64,000 nucleotides of DNA from Chlamydiales bacterium (lineage in GTDB: Bacteria > Chlamydiota > Chlamydiia > Chlamydiales > JAAKFR01): positions 62,001 through 126,000 of the forward strand of contig JACKPM010000002.1 of NCBI GenBank assembly GCA_024233495.1, given 5' to 3'. This document shows positions 39,862 to 50,526 of this stretch, piece after piece (the stretch's first letter is position 1; every line of letters begins with the position of its first letter). The notes below the pieces were generated by a model. It did no database searches. It was not told the origin of the DNA and was given only the letters and a program-made list of their open reading frames with translations. Position numbers and translations under genes: made by a program.

Positions 39862-42800
39862 TTATTCTACTAATCCCAAAATTCTTATCCTTTCTTTCTT
39901 CAAGCCTCTCATCTTCTTGCAGCGGTTCAGGTGCAGCGCAAGGGAAGAAATTAGAGCTGTTGCACCTATTGTAGCAAGCGAGAGGACCACTCCTTTCCGG
40001 GCATATGAAGGAAGGAGCTCAGCAGCTGAAGTGAAATGAGAGACAAGAGAAAAGGTAGTGGCCACAGTACCCAGCGCGGTAAGCGCAACTAGGAGTATGG
40101 TTGTTTTCCTTGATCGGACAAAGGGGAGGTGGTGACGGTAGTCTGGATGCACATGAGCGTGTTGCCCTTGACCAAGCAAGAAGATCGCTTCCTTTTGCCT
40201 CATCTGCCCAATTTGCTTAGGTGTAAGCTTTACTCTCTGATCATCTGTAAGAAGGTGGGCAAGGTCGACGTTGATGTGAGTGATGTCATCTAGAGAGCGG
40301 AGAGCCTCTTTGCTTTTGATCCTACCCACTTGCTCCTCTGTTAAATGCTTGCGCTGCTCAGGTGTGAGCCGATGCGCATAGTCTGGGTTTGCATGCGGCA
40401 CACTCACAAGAGGAAGGTGAGCAAATACTCTTTCCTCTTGAATCAACCGCGCAAGCTGTGGGTAGAGGGGAGTACACACCTCACTTTGAAAAACTTTAAG
40501 GAGGTTGTCTTGTGAAATCTGCATATCAGAAGGAAATTGAATGCGGGCAATTTGTTCTCTTTTAGAGCTGAGATCTTTCCCCTCGTCAATGAGTCGAAGC
40601 AGTTGAACAACTGAGATGTACTGGAACTTAGTGTGCAATGCCACCAGTTTATCAAGATCTTGAATTTTTGACACAAGGCATGGTAACAACATCTCTTCAC
40701 ACTCTTGACCTGTCAACAGCTGGGCGTATGCGGGCTCATTGAGCGTAGAGACAAGTTTCTTGATTTCCCCTTGTAAAGATCTATTATCTGTTTTTCGGTA
40801 AACCATTACCAACTGTTTTGGAGCAAAGTGGTGCAAAGGCGCCTTTTGCGCCAACGCGAGCAGTGGAGTTTCTTCCTCTACCTGCTGCAACGCCCCCTTT
40901 GGGACGAATCTGAGGGCCCCAGCTGAGAGGAAGTGAAGACGCTCTTTTGAGATCGCTTTGATGAGGGGCTCTGAGATGAGGCAGCTGAGGAGTCCCTCGC
41001 CGATATAGGGAGCGCATGAGGGGTGAAGAGCATTGAGCTGCCTGCTATCTGTGATGTGCTCAACAAGCTCTCTTCCTCGAATCGCCTGCACTCTTTTAAG
41101 AGAAAGTGCCCCCACCTTTCCAGGCGCTTTTGCGATCACAGAGTCGGCAAAGCGCTCAAATGCAGGGAAGGGTGTTGCGGCAACTTGCGCTGGATCAAGG
41201 TGAGCTTGCATCTCTTCGGAAAGATCAGCGCACTGATTGGGCTGCAAATGTTTAACCCAACCTGGATTTGTGATCCAACCCACTTGGCTACTCTTTAACT
41301 TTCGAATCCAATCAGGAAGAGGAACATCCTTCATCTCTTGTATCGTCTCTTGAGGGAGAGCTTGAATAGAAACAAGAGATGTGAGCTGTATCGCTTGAGC
41401 AGGTGAGACGTGTTGCGCTTGCTCTGATGAGAGCCTCCATACATCTTTTACCTCCCGAATTTGCTCTCTTGTGACAAGATTTTTCACATAGAAGGGGCTT
41501 ATGTGCGGCACTTGGCTTGGAAGGAGATAATGAATCGCACCCTCTGGTAGCATGGCGATCTGAACAGGATCTGTGATCAGCTGGATCTCATGAGGTGTCA
41601 ATATTAGTTCTTCTTCCTCACTGCGTACAACCGAGGTAGACTCCTTCATGGTGCTTTCTTGTCCCAGACCCAAAAGGTCCGACTTTGCGAGCACGCTTTT
41701 CTCGTAGGGATGCTGAAAAAGACGCATTTTCAAAAACTCAAGGCGGAGACATTGCTGCGCAGCATTCTTTGCACTGACCCACACTTTTGCCTTCCCCATC
41801 AAATTTTGAGGGTAGAGAGGTGAGAGTGCGCCAAACAAAATACAAAGCTCTACAATCCCCTCTTTGAAGCTGTCATCGGCTGGAGTCTCAGGCGTGGACA
41901 AAAAGGAGTGTCCACTCGGTTCGATCAGCCAAACGCCCTCGAGAGACTCTTCTTGGAGATGCGTGAGTACATGGCGCGCCTCTAGAGAAGAGAGAAGAAC
42001 GTAGCAGTAACTTCCATCATTTTTTTGAACGACTAAAATATTTCCAGGAGGACGGGATGCGGGATGGAAGAGAGAGAGTTTAGAGCACGTCGGGTTGAAG
42101 TAGTTGTCTGTTCCATAGATCTCCTGATCAAAGACATTTGCAAAACGGCGATAGGAGCTTTGACCTCGTGTATCGGGAAATGCTGCGATCTCTTCTCTCA
42201 GTAAGCGAACCTGAGCAGAACCCTCTTTGAGTTTTTCCACCAAGCTGACAAATAACCCTCGCTGCTGAAGCGTAAGGCTTTCATCTTTCGCTCTTAAATT
42301 TACTGTCGACATGAGGTGTTCAAGCTCGAGTTGTAGCTGAGTTTCTAAAAATTCCTCTACCTGCTTTTCCTCTTGCACCACTTCGTGCGCCTCTTGCAGC
42401 ACCTCTGCGTTCAAATCGCGCGCATCGGCAGCCGTTTGCCTCAAAGTGGCAACAAATGAGTCGCGCACTTCGGGGCGCTTCAACCTATCAAGAACAGCTG
42501 CAATCCCCTCTTGAATATTTTCTCGATCCCCTTGTGGAGGGGTGTGCATCTGCTTGGCTGCACTGTCAAACCTATCGAGAAGCATCTGTGCGTGCGCCTC
42601 AAGGTGCGCAATCGCATCCACCTCTGTTTCAGCACCTAAAAACTTCTCAAAAAGGGTGTCTGTGTTCACCGCAAAGAAAAAGCCTTGATATAGCTCGGCA
42701 TAAGCGGCGATCTCCTCCTGAGACGTCCCTTCTGTCCAGCTCTCCACACGGCGGCGGTACTCTTTTTTCACAACGGCATCGAGGATCTGCTTATAGGCGC

Positions 42801-45800
42801 GTAACATGGAGTGCGCTTTTTGCCGCGCCTCGTTGATCACCGCAACGCGGAGAATGAAGTCGATTGGATGCATCCCCTGAGGCACCTTCTCCATAAATGC
42901 AGGAGAGAAAATAAAGTGCGCGCGCTGACTTCCTAAAAAGCTACGCAAGCGCATGATCGCTTGTTGAAGCGTGCGCATCGTGATGGTCTCATCAACTGTG
43001 ACATACGCCTCGGCAAAAAGCGGCAGAGGCACATCGGTTCCCGTTGTTTGCCGCTCAGGCAAATACACCACATATTCCTGTGACGACATGAAGCCAGCCT
43101 TTGCAATCTCCTCCCAACTCGTATTGGACAACAGTTTGAGCTGCGCACCATCAGGGGTATCAACAAGGGCAGCAAATTGGTTGGCGTGCGCTGATCCCTC
43201 TGGCTTGAAGAAAAAGAGAACGCCGCGCTGCTTCGCACCGTGCGTCTTTAAGTAGTGTAAAATCGTTTCTGCAACCTGAACATTGGTGAATCCACTCTTG
43301 CTGAGCAGTGCTCCCGCATCAAAAATCGCAGCAGGGAAGGTGCTTTTCTTCTGATCGAAAAGCTTGTCCAGCTCCGCTTCTAGCTTTTGTGCATCGAGAG
43401 TCTCTACTTTTGTGCTCTCTTTTCTTTGCAAAATGCGCTGGTTGATCTTCCCTTGCGTGCCCACATCTAGACGCGTGCGATCTGCCAGCACAGGAGGGAA
43501 TCCCCCTTGGTTCCAAGGAGTTCCTGTCATAGCAGAGAAGGTGCCATCAGAGAGATCGAAGAAGTCTTGTGCCGTGCTCGTCAAGCGCTCTTGATAGAAG
43601 GTGGCATATCTGTTCGCTGTCTCTCCCTCGAAGTAGAGGCGGTTCAACACAGAGCGGTTGATCCCCTTGGTGGCCTCTTCCAACTTCCCTGGCTTCGACA
43701 CATCTAGAAGTGCCACCCCTGTAATGCGTTCAAAGAAGCACGCCTCAGCTGTCTTCTGAAAAGGCGTGCCCGACCTTTGCATTTCGAGGCGTGCCATTAA
43801 AATAAAGTCGTCTGCAATCTGCTGCACCTGCTCCTTCTCAATCCCCTCGTGAACAGCGTGGAGGAAGTGTTTCACAAGCGCTTCGTATGGATGGGCAAAC
43901 TCTGTGGGCGCCGGAGAGTCAACTCCGTAATAGGGAATCACCTTCCCTGGTGTCTTGATAGGAAATCCTTGATCGCGCCAACGCCCAAAGTGCCGCCCCC
44001 CTGTCTGCCGAAAGGCATTGGGGAAAATGTCTTGGAAAAGGTGCTTGGCCAAACAAATCAGCTCCGCCGCCTCTTTTTCAGCTAGGTCAGAAGAGGCATG
44101 CAGCTCACGCACATAGTGAAGGAAGTCGCCGTCGTCATGAAGCTTCCCGCCCACAAATTGAATGAAGCTCTCTTCTAGGTCAGAACGGTTAGCCAACTTC
44201 AACATAGGGCAGCAAGTCATGAGGTGGCGTGCCACAGCCGGCACAATCTGCGCCCAGTCCTCTTTCGTTAAATGCGTCTGCTCTTTCCTCTCCAGCCCCA
44301 CAAAATCAGCAAGCGACTTCTCTCCAATCTTGATGCTTTTAGAGCAGAGCATCTCAAAGATAAGACGTGTGAGGATCACCCTCTTTTGAGAGATGTGCTG
44401 CACCTCTCCACAAGGGAGGTTCACCTCTTTGTCCGTGCGGAAAATCAAGTCTGCCTCATCGCAAAGCCCCTTGCACTCCTCCTTGAAAATCTTGAGAATT
44501 GCGTTGAGCACAAAGAGGCGTGCGCGTTGCACTTCAAGAGCCGTATCTCTACTCACCTCCATCCGCTTGATCGCCATGAAACGCTCCAAATCGAGGAGCT
44601 GCAACATTTCTGGACACATAATGAGCAACTTTTGATCTCTCTTCCCCTTTTCAAGGGCCTGCAAGATCTTCTGCAGTCTTTCTAAGGTAAGCTCCTGCCG
44701 TGGGTAGTCAATTGTGAACACCTCTTGACCAAAGCACGTTTTTTGTGAGTGCTTGAGCGCCTGCCCCAGCGTGAGGTATTGACTCGAGTCGGCAAAGATC
44801 ACAGGCATTTTTCCCTTCTCCGTGCACCGATACGCCCAAAGAGGTGCAACAACAGAGGTCTTTCCCGCTCCCATGATCATCTGCACACAGCAGGGCGTTT
44901 GATTCATGGGAGGAAGGGCAGCTACTGTCTCTCTTTGATCCGCTCTTGGAAACTTTTGTGAGAGGCGGTGGAAGACGAGATAAGGAACACGCTCATCTGG
45001 AGCAAATTGCGCTGGATTCATCTCCAAGATCTGTGCAATTTTTTCACTGAGAAGTCTCCTTGGCACTCCGCTCATGCCCTCCAGCTTCTCGACTAACTCT
45101 AACGCCTGCATGAGGCGCAGATAGACCACTTTCCTCACCTCCCAACGCGCGATCTGTTGGAAAAGTGCGGGCACGTCGGCAATTGCGCCGTTCGCCTCCT
45201 TGAATTGCACTTCACTGCGCAAAAGAAAGAGCTTTTCTAGCTCTTCCATTCCAAGCGGCTTCCTCTTGCCCGCTTGCAGCTCGAGCTCGCGGTGCAGACG
45301 CTCAGCACGCTCACCTGGGAGGCGATTCGCATCCTCAAGAATAGCCATTTCTAACTGCTTTAGAGCACTCAATTCTGCTTCCATTTGCTGGTGAAGAGCA
45401 GCTTTTAGCTCTCCTGCTCTCTCGTCTGAAAGCGTGCGCACTCTTTGCCCTTTAAGCTGCACAGCTCCCACTTTGTGATCTTCCATGGCAGCTGCCATCT
45501 CACGTTGCACACACGGAATCAGCTCCCTTTCAAAGTGCATCCCTTCCATGCCAGCAGGGAAAGAAGTTGCTTCTCCTCCTGCTTCAGCCTCCTCCTCAAA
45601 TAGGGCGAGTTTCTCTTTGAAAAAGGTGCCCTCTTCGAGTTCAAAGTCGTCAGGAAGGGTGAGCTCCATTTGAGTCGCTGGGCGAGGTGGTAGCGGCTTA
45701 ACAGAAAAGGAAGGATGGTGCACTTTTAGCTGTGGAGTATCTTCGAGATAAATCACTCGCTGAACATCTTTCCACCACTCTGCTGTCACCTCTTCTGCAG

Positions 45801-48800
45801 TCCACTTGGGTCCATAGTCCCCACTGCCTGACTTAATTGTTCCAATCAGTTGGATATTTGGAAGCCCCTGCGTGCAAAGTTTCTTTTTTGTTGAGGGCTC
45901 TTTCAGCGCGAAATAGAGAGCGTAAAGAAGGTGGTCTTGAATTCTAGGGGGGGGTTGCTCTTCACTTTGTTCAAAATAGTATCCCATCTCAATGAGGAGG
46001 ACAGCTTCTAGCTGCGCTTGCTCTACGGCAGTTCCTTTAAGGGCAATCTCCCACCCACTCCAGAAAAAGAGGGAAGGATCATTTCTCAGATATGGTGAAG
46101 GAAGCACAAAGAGCGCTCGATCAACCTTCACTTCACCTGAAAGTGGGGGGAGTGGAAGCAAATCATTTAGAGTGACAATCTTTTTCATATTTGTCTCTAT
46201 AGCTTTCACTCTTACATCAATAACACCCCCTTCTTTGAGTTGCAGACGACGACTCTCAGGACCTTTTGAGGCAAATATCTGCTCAATATGGAGGGGGAGG
46301 TGAAAGCGGAAAGGGATATGGGAAAGCATATCAAGGTAGCGCCTGTATAGCGCAGAAAACTCTACGTCTGCTTCATGCTCTTTCAAAAGGTGCGCCGCTC
46401 TCAGAGCGAGAGCTGTTGGAATAGGGGCATCATGCGCACTCATTTCTGGATACGCCACAATCCAGCGTAAAATATCAAGCACCTGAGGAGAAAGGTGATC
46501 GATTAAGGAGAGCTGCCCCAAGTGTTGCGCTACTTTGTCAAACTCTCTTGCATGGAGAAGAAGAAAGGCAAGATAGAGATGCCCCTCTAAAGTGGAAGGC
46601 TGCACCTCCTCCCCATCGAGGTCAAAGGCGATGTAGCAAGAGCGCAATTGAAAGAGACATTCCACAAGTGCTAACCTAGGTCCAATTTTCACTTCATCCT
46701 TTGACTCTAAGAGAGAGGCGGTTGAAACAAAAAGCTTAGCGCTGGTAGGATCAAGAGGGCAGACCTTTACCAACACCTTTTGCTTCCCCGTCTTGAAGTT
46801 GCGCAACACCACATACTGCTCAACAGGAAGCAATGAAGCATCTCTTGTATCTTCCAGAGCAAAATGAGGATCTTCATTCCAAATCAATCTCCCCTGATCG
46901 TCGCGAAAAAAGGCAAGTGGCTTTCCATTCAAAAGAAGGTGAGGAAAATGAATCGCGTACAACTCCCCAGACGGCTTGTAATGGACCTCCTGAAACTCAG
47001 GACGTTCTAAACAGGAAAATGTGCACTTCTCTTCCCCGCGCTGAATCGAGTGCCCTGTTTGGGTTCTGATCTTTCCATCTTGTGTGAGAGTGAAAAGAGT
47101 TTTTTGCCAGTTATCGATATGTGTAATCACGATGTGACTTTGATCAGGAGCAATCCAGTGGCAATACGGCCATCCTACCAACGTGTAGGGAATCAAAAAT
47201 TCTGTATGTTCCAGGAGCTGCGCAGGTGAGACAAATTGATACCACACTCCCCCCCGCTGGAGCTGGACGTTATTGTGGAGCGAGCGCGTGCCCCGATGCG
47301 ATAGCCGCATGGGGCCTTGCTCTGGGTGGGTGAAGAGAAAAAACTCGCCATCCGAAAAGTAAGTGAAGTGCCTCCCCCCAAAGAGGTGAACATAAATCTC
47401 ATCATTCCTATTCACGTCTGGATTTGCGCAAACAAGAGGGAGTTCATCACATAAGACAGCTCCACTAAATATGTTGAAAACAAAGCTCCCCCACTCTACA
47501 ACGTTCCCTCTCTTCTTCACTTCATCTGAAGGTGGAGGGAGCATCAGCGCGTCAACCACATTGTCTAAAAGCTCTTGCTCTATTTCATCACGTTCACTCC
47601 ACCTCTCTAGGTGGGGATAGAGCCGCTCTTCAAGCTCTTTTTCTAAGCCGAGATTTCGGTGCGCCACCTCAACCTGAAACATCCTTAACCCAAACCAAGA
47701 GGCAAAAAGCTCCCCCTCACTACACTTCTCAATCTCAATCAGTTTAAGGTTGAGATGGAGGAGATGCATGTGAAGGAGGCCACGCTTTTGACCTAAAGTC
47801 GGCTCTCCCTTCAACATCTTTTCTATCATCTTTTTGAAGTCACACAGCATCTCGATATAGCCAGCATCTAACTCGGAGGCCGCCGCACAAGCAAACTCAG
47901 TTGCAACTCTTACGAAGAAGAGAGCTGAAGCCACACTCCCGCTCTCTTCACTTTTGGAAGAGTGGAGGAAAAACTGCACTCCCTTCTTAACAAACTCTTT
48001 CACACATTTCAAAAGAGCAGAGTTTTTGCGCACGTGTTTATCCAAATCGTTTTGCGGACGAGAGTCGGCGTATACTCCTTTGAAAAATTGCACCCAAAAG
48101 GCAGAACAAAACTTCTCTTCATCAAAGAGATTGGGGTAATGCTGAAAGAGTGTGAGAAGGTGGAGCGGTTGAAGCACTCTTTGCGTGCTTGCCCACGCCA
48201 TTGCGCGCATCACCCACTCGTCCTTGCCGGGCATTGCAGCGATTGACCTTGAGAGAAGCGTCTCAGCCTCTAGTCTTCTCCCTTGAGCAGCAGGAGAGCC
48301 TCTGCGTAGCGCCTCCTCGGACTTCAAACGGGAGGCAACAGAGGACATTGACTCTGAATGCCAAGCACGCGAACTGCTTCTTTCAAAGCCTGCATAAAGG
48401 GTCGACATGTCAAAGCATATCTGTGTGGACATACGCATTGACTTGAAGTTTATCCCACTAGAAGGATACCCCCCTGAACTCTCCCATTTTCTATGATTGT
48501 CATCCCATGCATAGGGTAGATTCATAGGGTCGAGAACGCCTCCCATCACCAAAGCTATCCGTTGAAATGAGCTGAGCCACATTAAATCAAGAGGGAAGCA
48601 CCCTCGATTCGCTGTTGCCAAAACAAATGTGGCAAGGCGCATCTCTCCCCACTCTTTTATTTCATAGGAGTACTTCTTTTCTTTCACCTGATTCACTTGC
48701 CTTAAAAGATCAGGAGAGAGCTTCAACACATTTTCGTAGAAATCAAGTTCAGAAGAACGCCCGGAATGCCTATGCTTGTACTGAGGTTCTTTTAGGAGCT

Positions 48801-50454
48801 CTGCAGTATCAAATATCTCTTCCCCCACCATTTGACTTACGTGCTTAATGATTCTGTCATATTGCATACACGTTTGAGGGGAGAGAATTTGGAAGAAGCA
48901 TTCTCTTCCTAAAAGCTCAATCCACTTTCTGTAGGGAATGAATTGGGTTTTGCGGTAGACCTCATCCATAACAAAGAAGGCAGGAGCAATCCGCTTGGCA
49001 AGTTCATACGTGTGGAGATAGATCGAGTAGTAGATGAGAAACTCTTGCGCAGTGAGTGTATCTCTCAGGCACACCCCCTTTTGCGAGGACATCTTTCGAT
49101 TGCGTCCGCTCTCAAAGAATGCAGCCATTAATCCTTCTAGCTGCTTCACGACCTCTTCTCTATTTTCTACCTCATCCCAAAACTCAAGCGAAATAGGAAT
49201 TCCAAAAAGGTGATAAGCGAGAAACTGAACCGCAGCATCATACATACCCCGCTTACTCAGCTCTGAAAACTTCTCACTTAAAGCGGCGAGATCTGCGCCA
49301 AAAGAAGACGCACTCTTCCCTAATTTAACAGAAAGAGAGGTGGGCTCAAATCGCATCCTATCCGCCCTTCTCGGCTCAGAAATTGAGAAGAGCTTATATC
49401 TTATGTTTGGATCGGGGGCTAGAACTGAAGGAAGAGAGAGAGCCTCTTTTTCATGATTTGAAGGTTCAAGAGGGAAGCGCCTACAACACTCCTCCATGCA
49501 ATTGCGCATCCTCTCAACCTCATCGAGATCAATGTAGCGTCCTGCCTTCTTATCGAGCTCTTTCGCAAAAACGCGCACAGCTTCCTGCACCATCCTCGCA
49601 GGGAGTGAGAGCTCCCCTTTTGCCACACTCTCCAAAGCGTAGTGGTGAAGCTTTATCTTGAGATATTTATACTTTGCTTCATCGCCCAATGAGAGGCGCA
49701 AGAAAACCATCAGCGCGCGCCAGTTGCAAGTATCTCCCCTCTGATTCGTAACATAAAATGCCTCTTGTGGAGCAGCATGAAATTGCCATAGCGGGAGAAA
49801 AGGGCCTGCATACACAATGCTCTCATTTGTGCTGGTCGGATGCTCCACTGTGAGGAAATAGAGAAGAGACTGTACCCAAGTGCTTCCCCCCTCGGGCAAA
49901 ATCACCCCTTCTGGAACCTCTTGAAAGAATAGGTAGGGACAAAAGAGCACCTTGTGATCACGCTGCTTAGTGGAATGAAAAGAAGAGGTGGAAGGGTTAA
50001 TGAGCCAAACGTTGAAGCTCGAAGAGGTCTTCTCGAAGAGGTAGAGGAGGCGGTGCCCACCAGCAGATTGAATGAAGCCGCCAGGAAGAAGCGCTCTCTT
50101 CCCCTTGGGGAGGGCGCGGAGCACCTTTGCAAATGCCTCAGCCCTAATAGGCAACTGCTCTGTAGAAATTTTATCATTTGGGGGGTAGTTCTGCACCTGC
50201 TGCAACATCTCAACAACCTCTGGAGGAAGATCCCCTCCAATGGCCTCTAAAACAAAGTTTACAACATTAGAAAGTGTCTCGCTGCCGCCCCGCTTCCCAA
50301 CGTAACCACCGAGAAAAATATTTTGAAAAAGATTGAGAGAGAGACCCGTATCATTATTGCTTCTAACCGCATCATCAATTCGAGAAAACCGAGCGTGTAA
50401 AAGATGGGATGAAGCACCTCCCCCGCCGCTAATTGAACCTGCTGGACCTGACAC
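39862..50454 (-). CDS. Giant 3,530-aa protein with DUF3638/DUF3645-like SF2 helicase-type core and C-terminal membrane anchor
   Basis: One uninterrupted frame. Motor-like core: Walker A MGAGKTSVVAPLW (GAGKTS at 1862-1867), a DEAD box LCDEADLIF (1999-2002), motif III-like SAMTGTP (2307-2313) and motif VI-like QQAIMRLRSFLG (about 2494-2505). VQMIMGAGKTS and VDSPAPTEFAHPYEAL resemble the signatures of the eukaryotic DUF3638 and DUF3645 proteins. The first 1,850 residues are mostly unknown; QRGDTCNWRALMVF (Cys about 243) could be a cysteine-peptidase-like helix but no full triad was found. About 2,650-2,740 is coiled coil. From about 2,950 there are repeats of the form LTxxQxxxL. Two helices (about 3447-3468 and 3488-3507) end it. 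Role unknown. Confidence 0.8.
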   Translation of the reverse strand: MSGPAGSISGGGGASSHLLHARFSRIDDAVRSNNDTGLSLNLFQNIFLGGYVGKRGGSETLSNVVNFVLEAIGGDLPPEVVEMLQQVQNYPPNDKISTEQLPIRAEAFAKVLRALPKGKRALLPGGFIQSAGGHRLLYLFEKTSSSFNVWLINPSTSSFHSTKQRDHKVLFCPYLFFQEVPEGVILPEGGSTWVQSLLYFLTVEHPTSTNESIVYAGPFLPLWQFHAAPQEAFYVTNQRGDTCNWRALMVFLRLSLGDEAKYKYLKIKLHHYALESVAKGELSLPARMVQEAVRVFAKELDKKAGRYIDLDEVERMRNCMEECCRRFPLEPSNHEKEALSLPSVLAPDPNIRYKLFSISEPRRADRMRFEPTSLSVKLGKSASSFGADLAALSEKFSELSKRGMYDAAVQFLAYHLFGIPISLEFWDEVENREEVVKQLEGLMAAFFESGRNRKMSSQKGVCLRDTLTAQEFLIYYSIYLHTYELAKRIAPAFFVMDEVYRKTQFIPYRKWIELLGRECFFQILSPQTCMQYDRIIKHVSQMVGEEIFDTAELLKEPQYKHRHSGRSSELDFYENVLKLSPDLLRQVNQVKEKKYSYEIKEWGEMRLATFVLATANRGCFPLDLMWLSSFQRIALVMGGVLDPMNLPYAWDDNHRKWESSGGYPSSGINFKSMRMSTQICFDMSTLYAGFERSSSRAWHSESMSSVASRLKSEEALRRGSPAAQGRRLEAETLLSRSIAAMPGKDEWVMRAMAWASTQRVLQPLHLLTLFQHYPNLFDEEKFCSAFWVQFFKGVYADSRPQNDLDKHVRKNSALLKCVKEFVKKGVQFFLHSSKSEESGSVASALFFVRVATEFACAAASELDAGYIEMLCDFKKMIEKMLKGEPTLGQKRGLLHMHLLHLNLKLIEIEKCSEGELFASWFGLRMFQVEVAHRNLGLEKELEERLYPHLERWSERDEIEQELLDNVVDALMLPPPSDEVKKRGNVVEWGSFVFNIFSGAVLCDELPLVCANPDVNRNDEIYVHLFGGRHFTYFSDGEFFLFTHPEQGPMRLSHRGTRSLHNNVQLQRGGVWYQFVSPAQLLEHTEFLIPYTLVGWPYCHWIAPDQSHIVITHIDNWQKTLFTLTQDGKIRTQTGHSIQRGEEKCTFSCLERPEFQEVHYKPSGELYAIHFPHLLLNGKPLAFFRDDQGRLIWNEDPHFALEDTRDASLLPVEQYVVLRNFKTGKQKVLVKVCPLDPTSAKLFVSTASLLESKDEVKIGPRLALVECLFQLRSCYIAFDLDGEEVQPSTLEGHLYLAFLLLHAREFDKVAQHLGQLSLIDHLSPQVLDILRWIVAYPEMSAHDAPIPTALALRAAHLLKEHEADVEFSALYRRYLDMLSHIPFRFHLPLHIEQIFASKGPESRRLQLKEGGVIDVRVKAIETNMKKIVTLNDLLPLPPLSGEVKVDRALFVLPSPYLRNDPSLFFWSGWEIALKGTAVEQAQLEAVLLIEMGYYFEQSEEQPPPRIQDHLLYALYFALKEPSTKKKLCTQGLPNIQLIGTIKSGSGDYGPKWTAEEVTAEWWKDVQRVIYLEDTPQLKVHHPSFSVKPLPPRPATQMELTLPDDFELEEGTFFKEKLALFEEEAEAGGEATSFPAGMEGMHFERELIPCVQREMAAAMEDHKVGAVQLKGQRVRTLSDERAGELKAALHQQMEAELSALKQLEMAILEDANRLPGERAERLHRELELQAGKRKPLGMEELEKLFLLRSEVQFKEANGAIADVPALFQQIARWEVRKVVYLRLMQALELVEKLEGMSGVPRRLLSEKIAQILEMNPAQFAPDERVPYLVFHRLSQKFPRADQRETVAALPPMNQTPCCVQMIMGAGKTSVVAPLWAYRCTEKGKMPVIFADSSQYLTLGQALKHSQKTCFGQEVFTIDYPRQELTLERLQKILQALEKGKRDQKLLIMCPEMLQLLDLERFMAIKRMEVSRDTALEVQRARLFVLNAILKIFKEECKGLCDEADLIFRTDKEVNLPCGEVQHISQKRVILTRLIFEMLCSKSIKIGEKSLADFVGLERKEQTHLTKEDWAQIVPAVARHLMTCCPMLKLANRSDLEESFIQFVGGKLHDDGDFLHYVRELHASSDLAEKEAAELICLAKHLFQDIFPNAFRQTGGRHFGRWRDQGFPIKTPGKVIPYYGVDSPAPTEFAHPYEALVKHFLHAVHEGIEKEQVQQIADDFILMARLEMQRSGTPFQKTAEACFFERITGVALLDVSKPGKLEEATKGINRSVLNRLYFEGETANRYATFYQERLTSTAQDFFDLSDGTFSAMTGTPWNQGGFPPVLADRTRLDVGTQGKINQRILQRKESTKVETLDAQKLEAELDKLFDQKKSTFPAAIFDAGALLSKSGFTNVQVAETILHYLKTHGAKQRGVLFFFKPEGSAHANQFAALVDTPDGAQLKLLSNTSWEEIAKAGFMSSQEYVVYLPERQTTGTDVPLPLFAEAYVTVDETITMRTLQQAIMRLRSFLGSQRAHFIFSPAFMEKVPQGMHPIDFILRVAVINEARQKAHSMLRAYKQILDAVVKKEYRRRVESWTEGTSQEEIAAYAELYQGFFFAVNTDTLFEKFLGAETEVDAIAHLEAHAQMLLDRFDSAAKQMHTPPQGDRENIQEGIAAVLDRLKRPEVRDSFVATLRQTAADARDLNAEVLQEAHEVVQEEKQVEEFLETQLQLELEHLMSTVNLRAKDESLTLQQRGLFVSLVEKLKEGSAQVRLLREEIAAFPDTRGQSSYRRFANVFDQEIYGTDNYFNPTCSKLSLFHPASRPPGNILVVQKNDGSYCYVLLSSLEARHVLTHLQEESLEGVWLIEPSGHSFLSTPETPADDSFKEGIVELCILFGALSPLYPQNLMGKAKVWVSAKNAAQQCLRLEFLKMRLFQHPYEKSVLAKSDLLGLGQESTMKESTSVVRSEEEELILTPHEIQLITDPVQIAMLPEGAIHYLLPSQVPHISPFYVKNLVTREQIREVKDVWRLSSEQAQHVSPAQAIQLTSLVSIQALPQETIQEMKDVPLPDWIRKLKSSQVGWITNPGWVKHLQPNQCADLSEEMQAHLDPAQVAATPFPAFERFADSVIAKAPGKVGALSLKRVQAIRGRELVEHITDSRQLNALHPSCAPYIGEGLLSCLISEPLIKAISKERLHFLSAGALRFVPKGALQQVEEETPLLALAQKAPLHHFAPKQLVMVYRKTDNRSLQGEIKKLVSTLNEPAYAQLLTGQECEEMLLPCLVSKIQDLDKLVALHTKFQYISVVQLLRLIDEGKDLSSKREQIARIQFPSDMQISQDNLLKVFQSEVCTPLYPQLARLIQEERVFAHLPLVSVPHANPDYAHRLTPEQRKHLTEEQVGRIKSKEALRSLDDITHINVDLAHLLTDDQRVKLTPKQIGQMRQKEAIFLLGQGQHAHVHPDYRHHLPFVRSRKTTILLVALTALGTVATTFSLVSHFTSAAELLPSYARKGVVLSLATIGATALISSLALHLNRCKKMRGLKKERIRILGLVE

Positions 50455-50526
50455 AAAAACCTCTAGACACAGAATAAATCTCTAGCATTTTAACACATAT
50501 AATCTAAACACTCATGCTAAATAAAT

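Noticed and set aside
41000..50250. Plus-strand ORFs opposite the giant gene
   Set aside because: Low-complexity Ser/Arg/Leu-rich translations typical of the antisense frame; the minus-strand frame is continuous and contains clear motifs.
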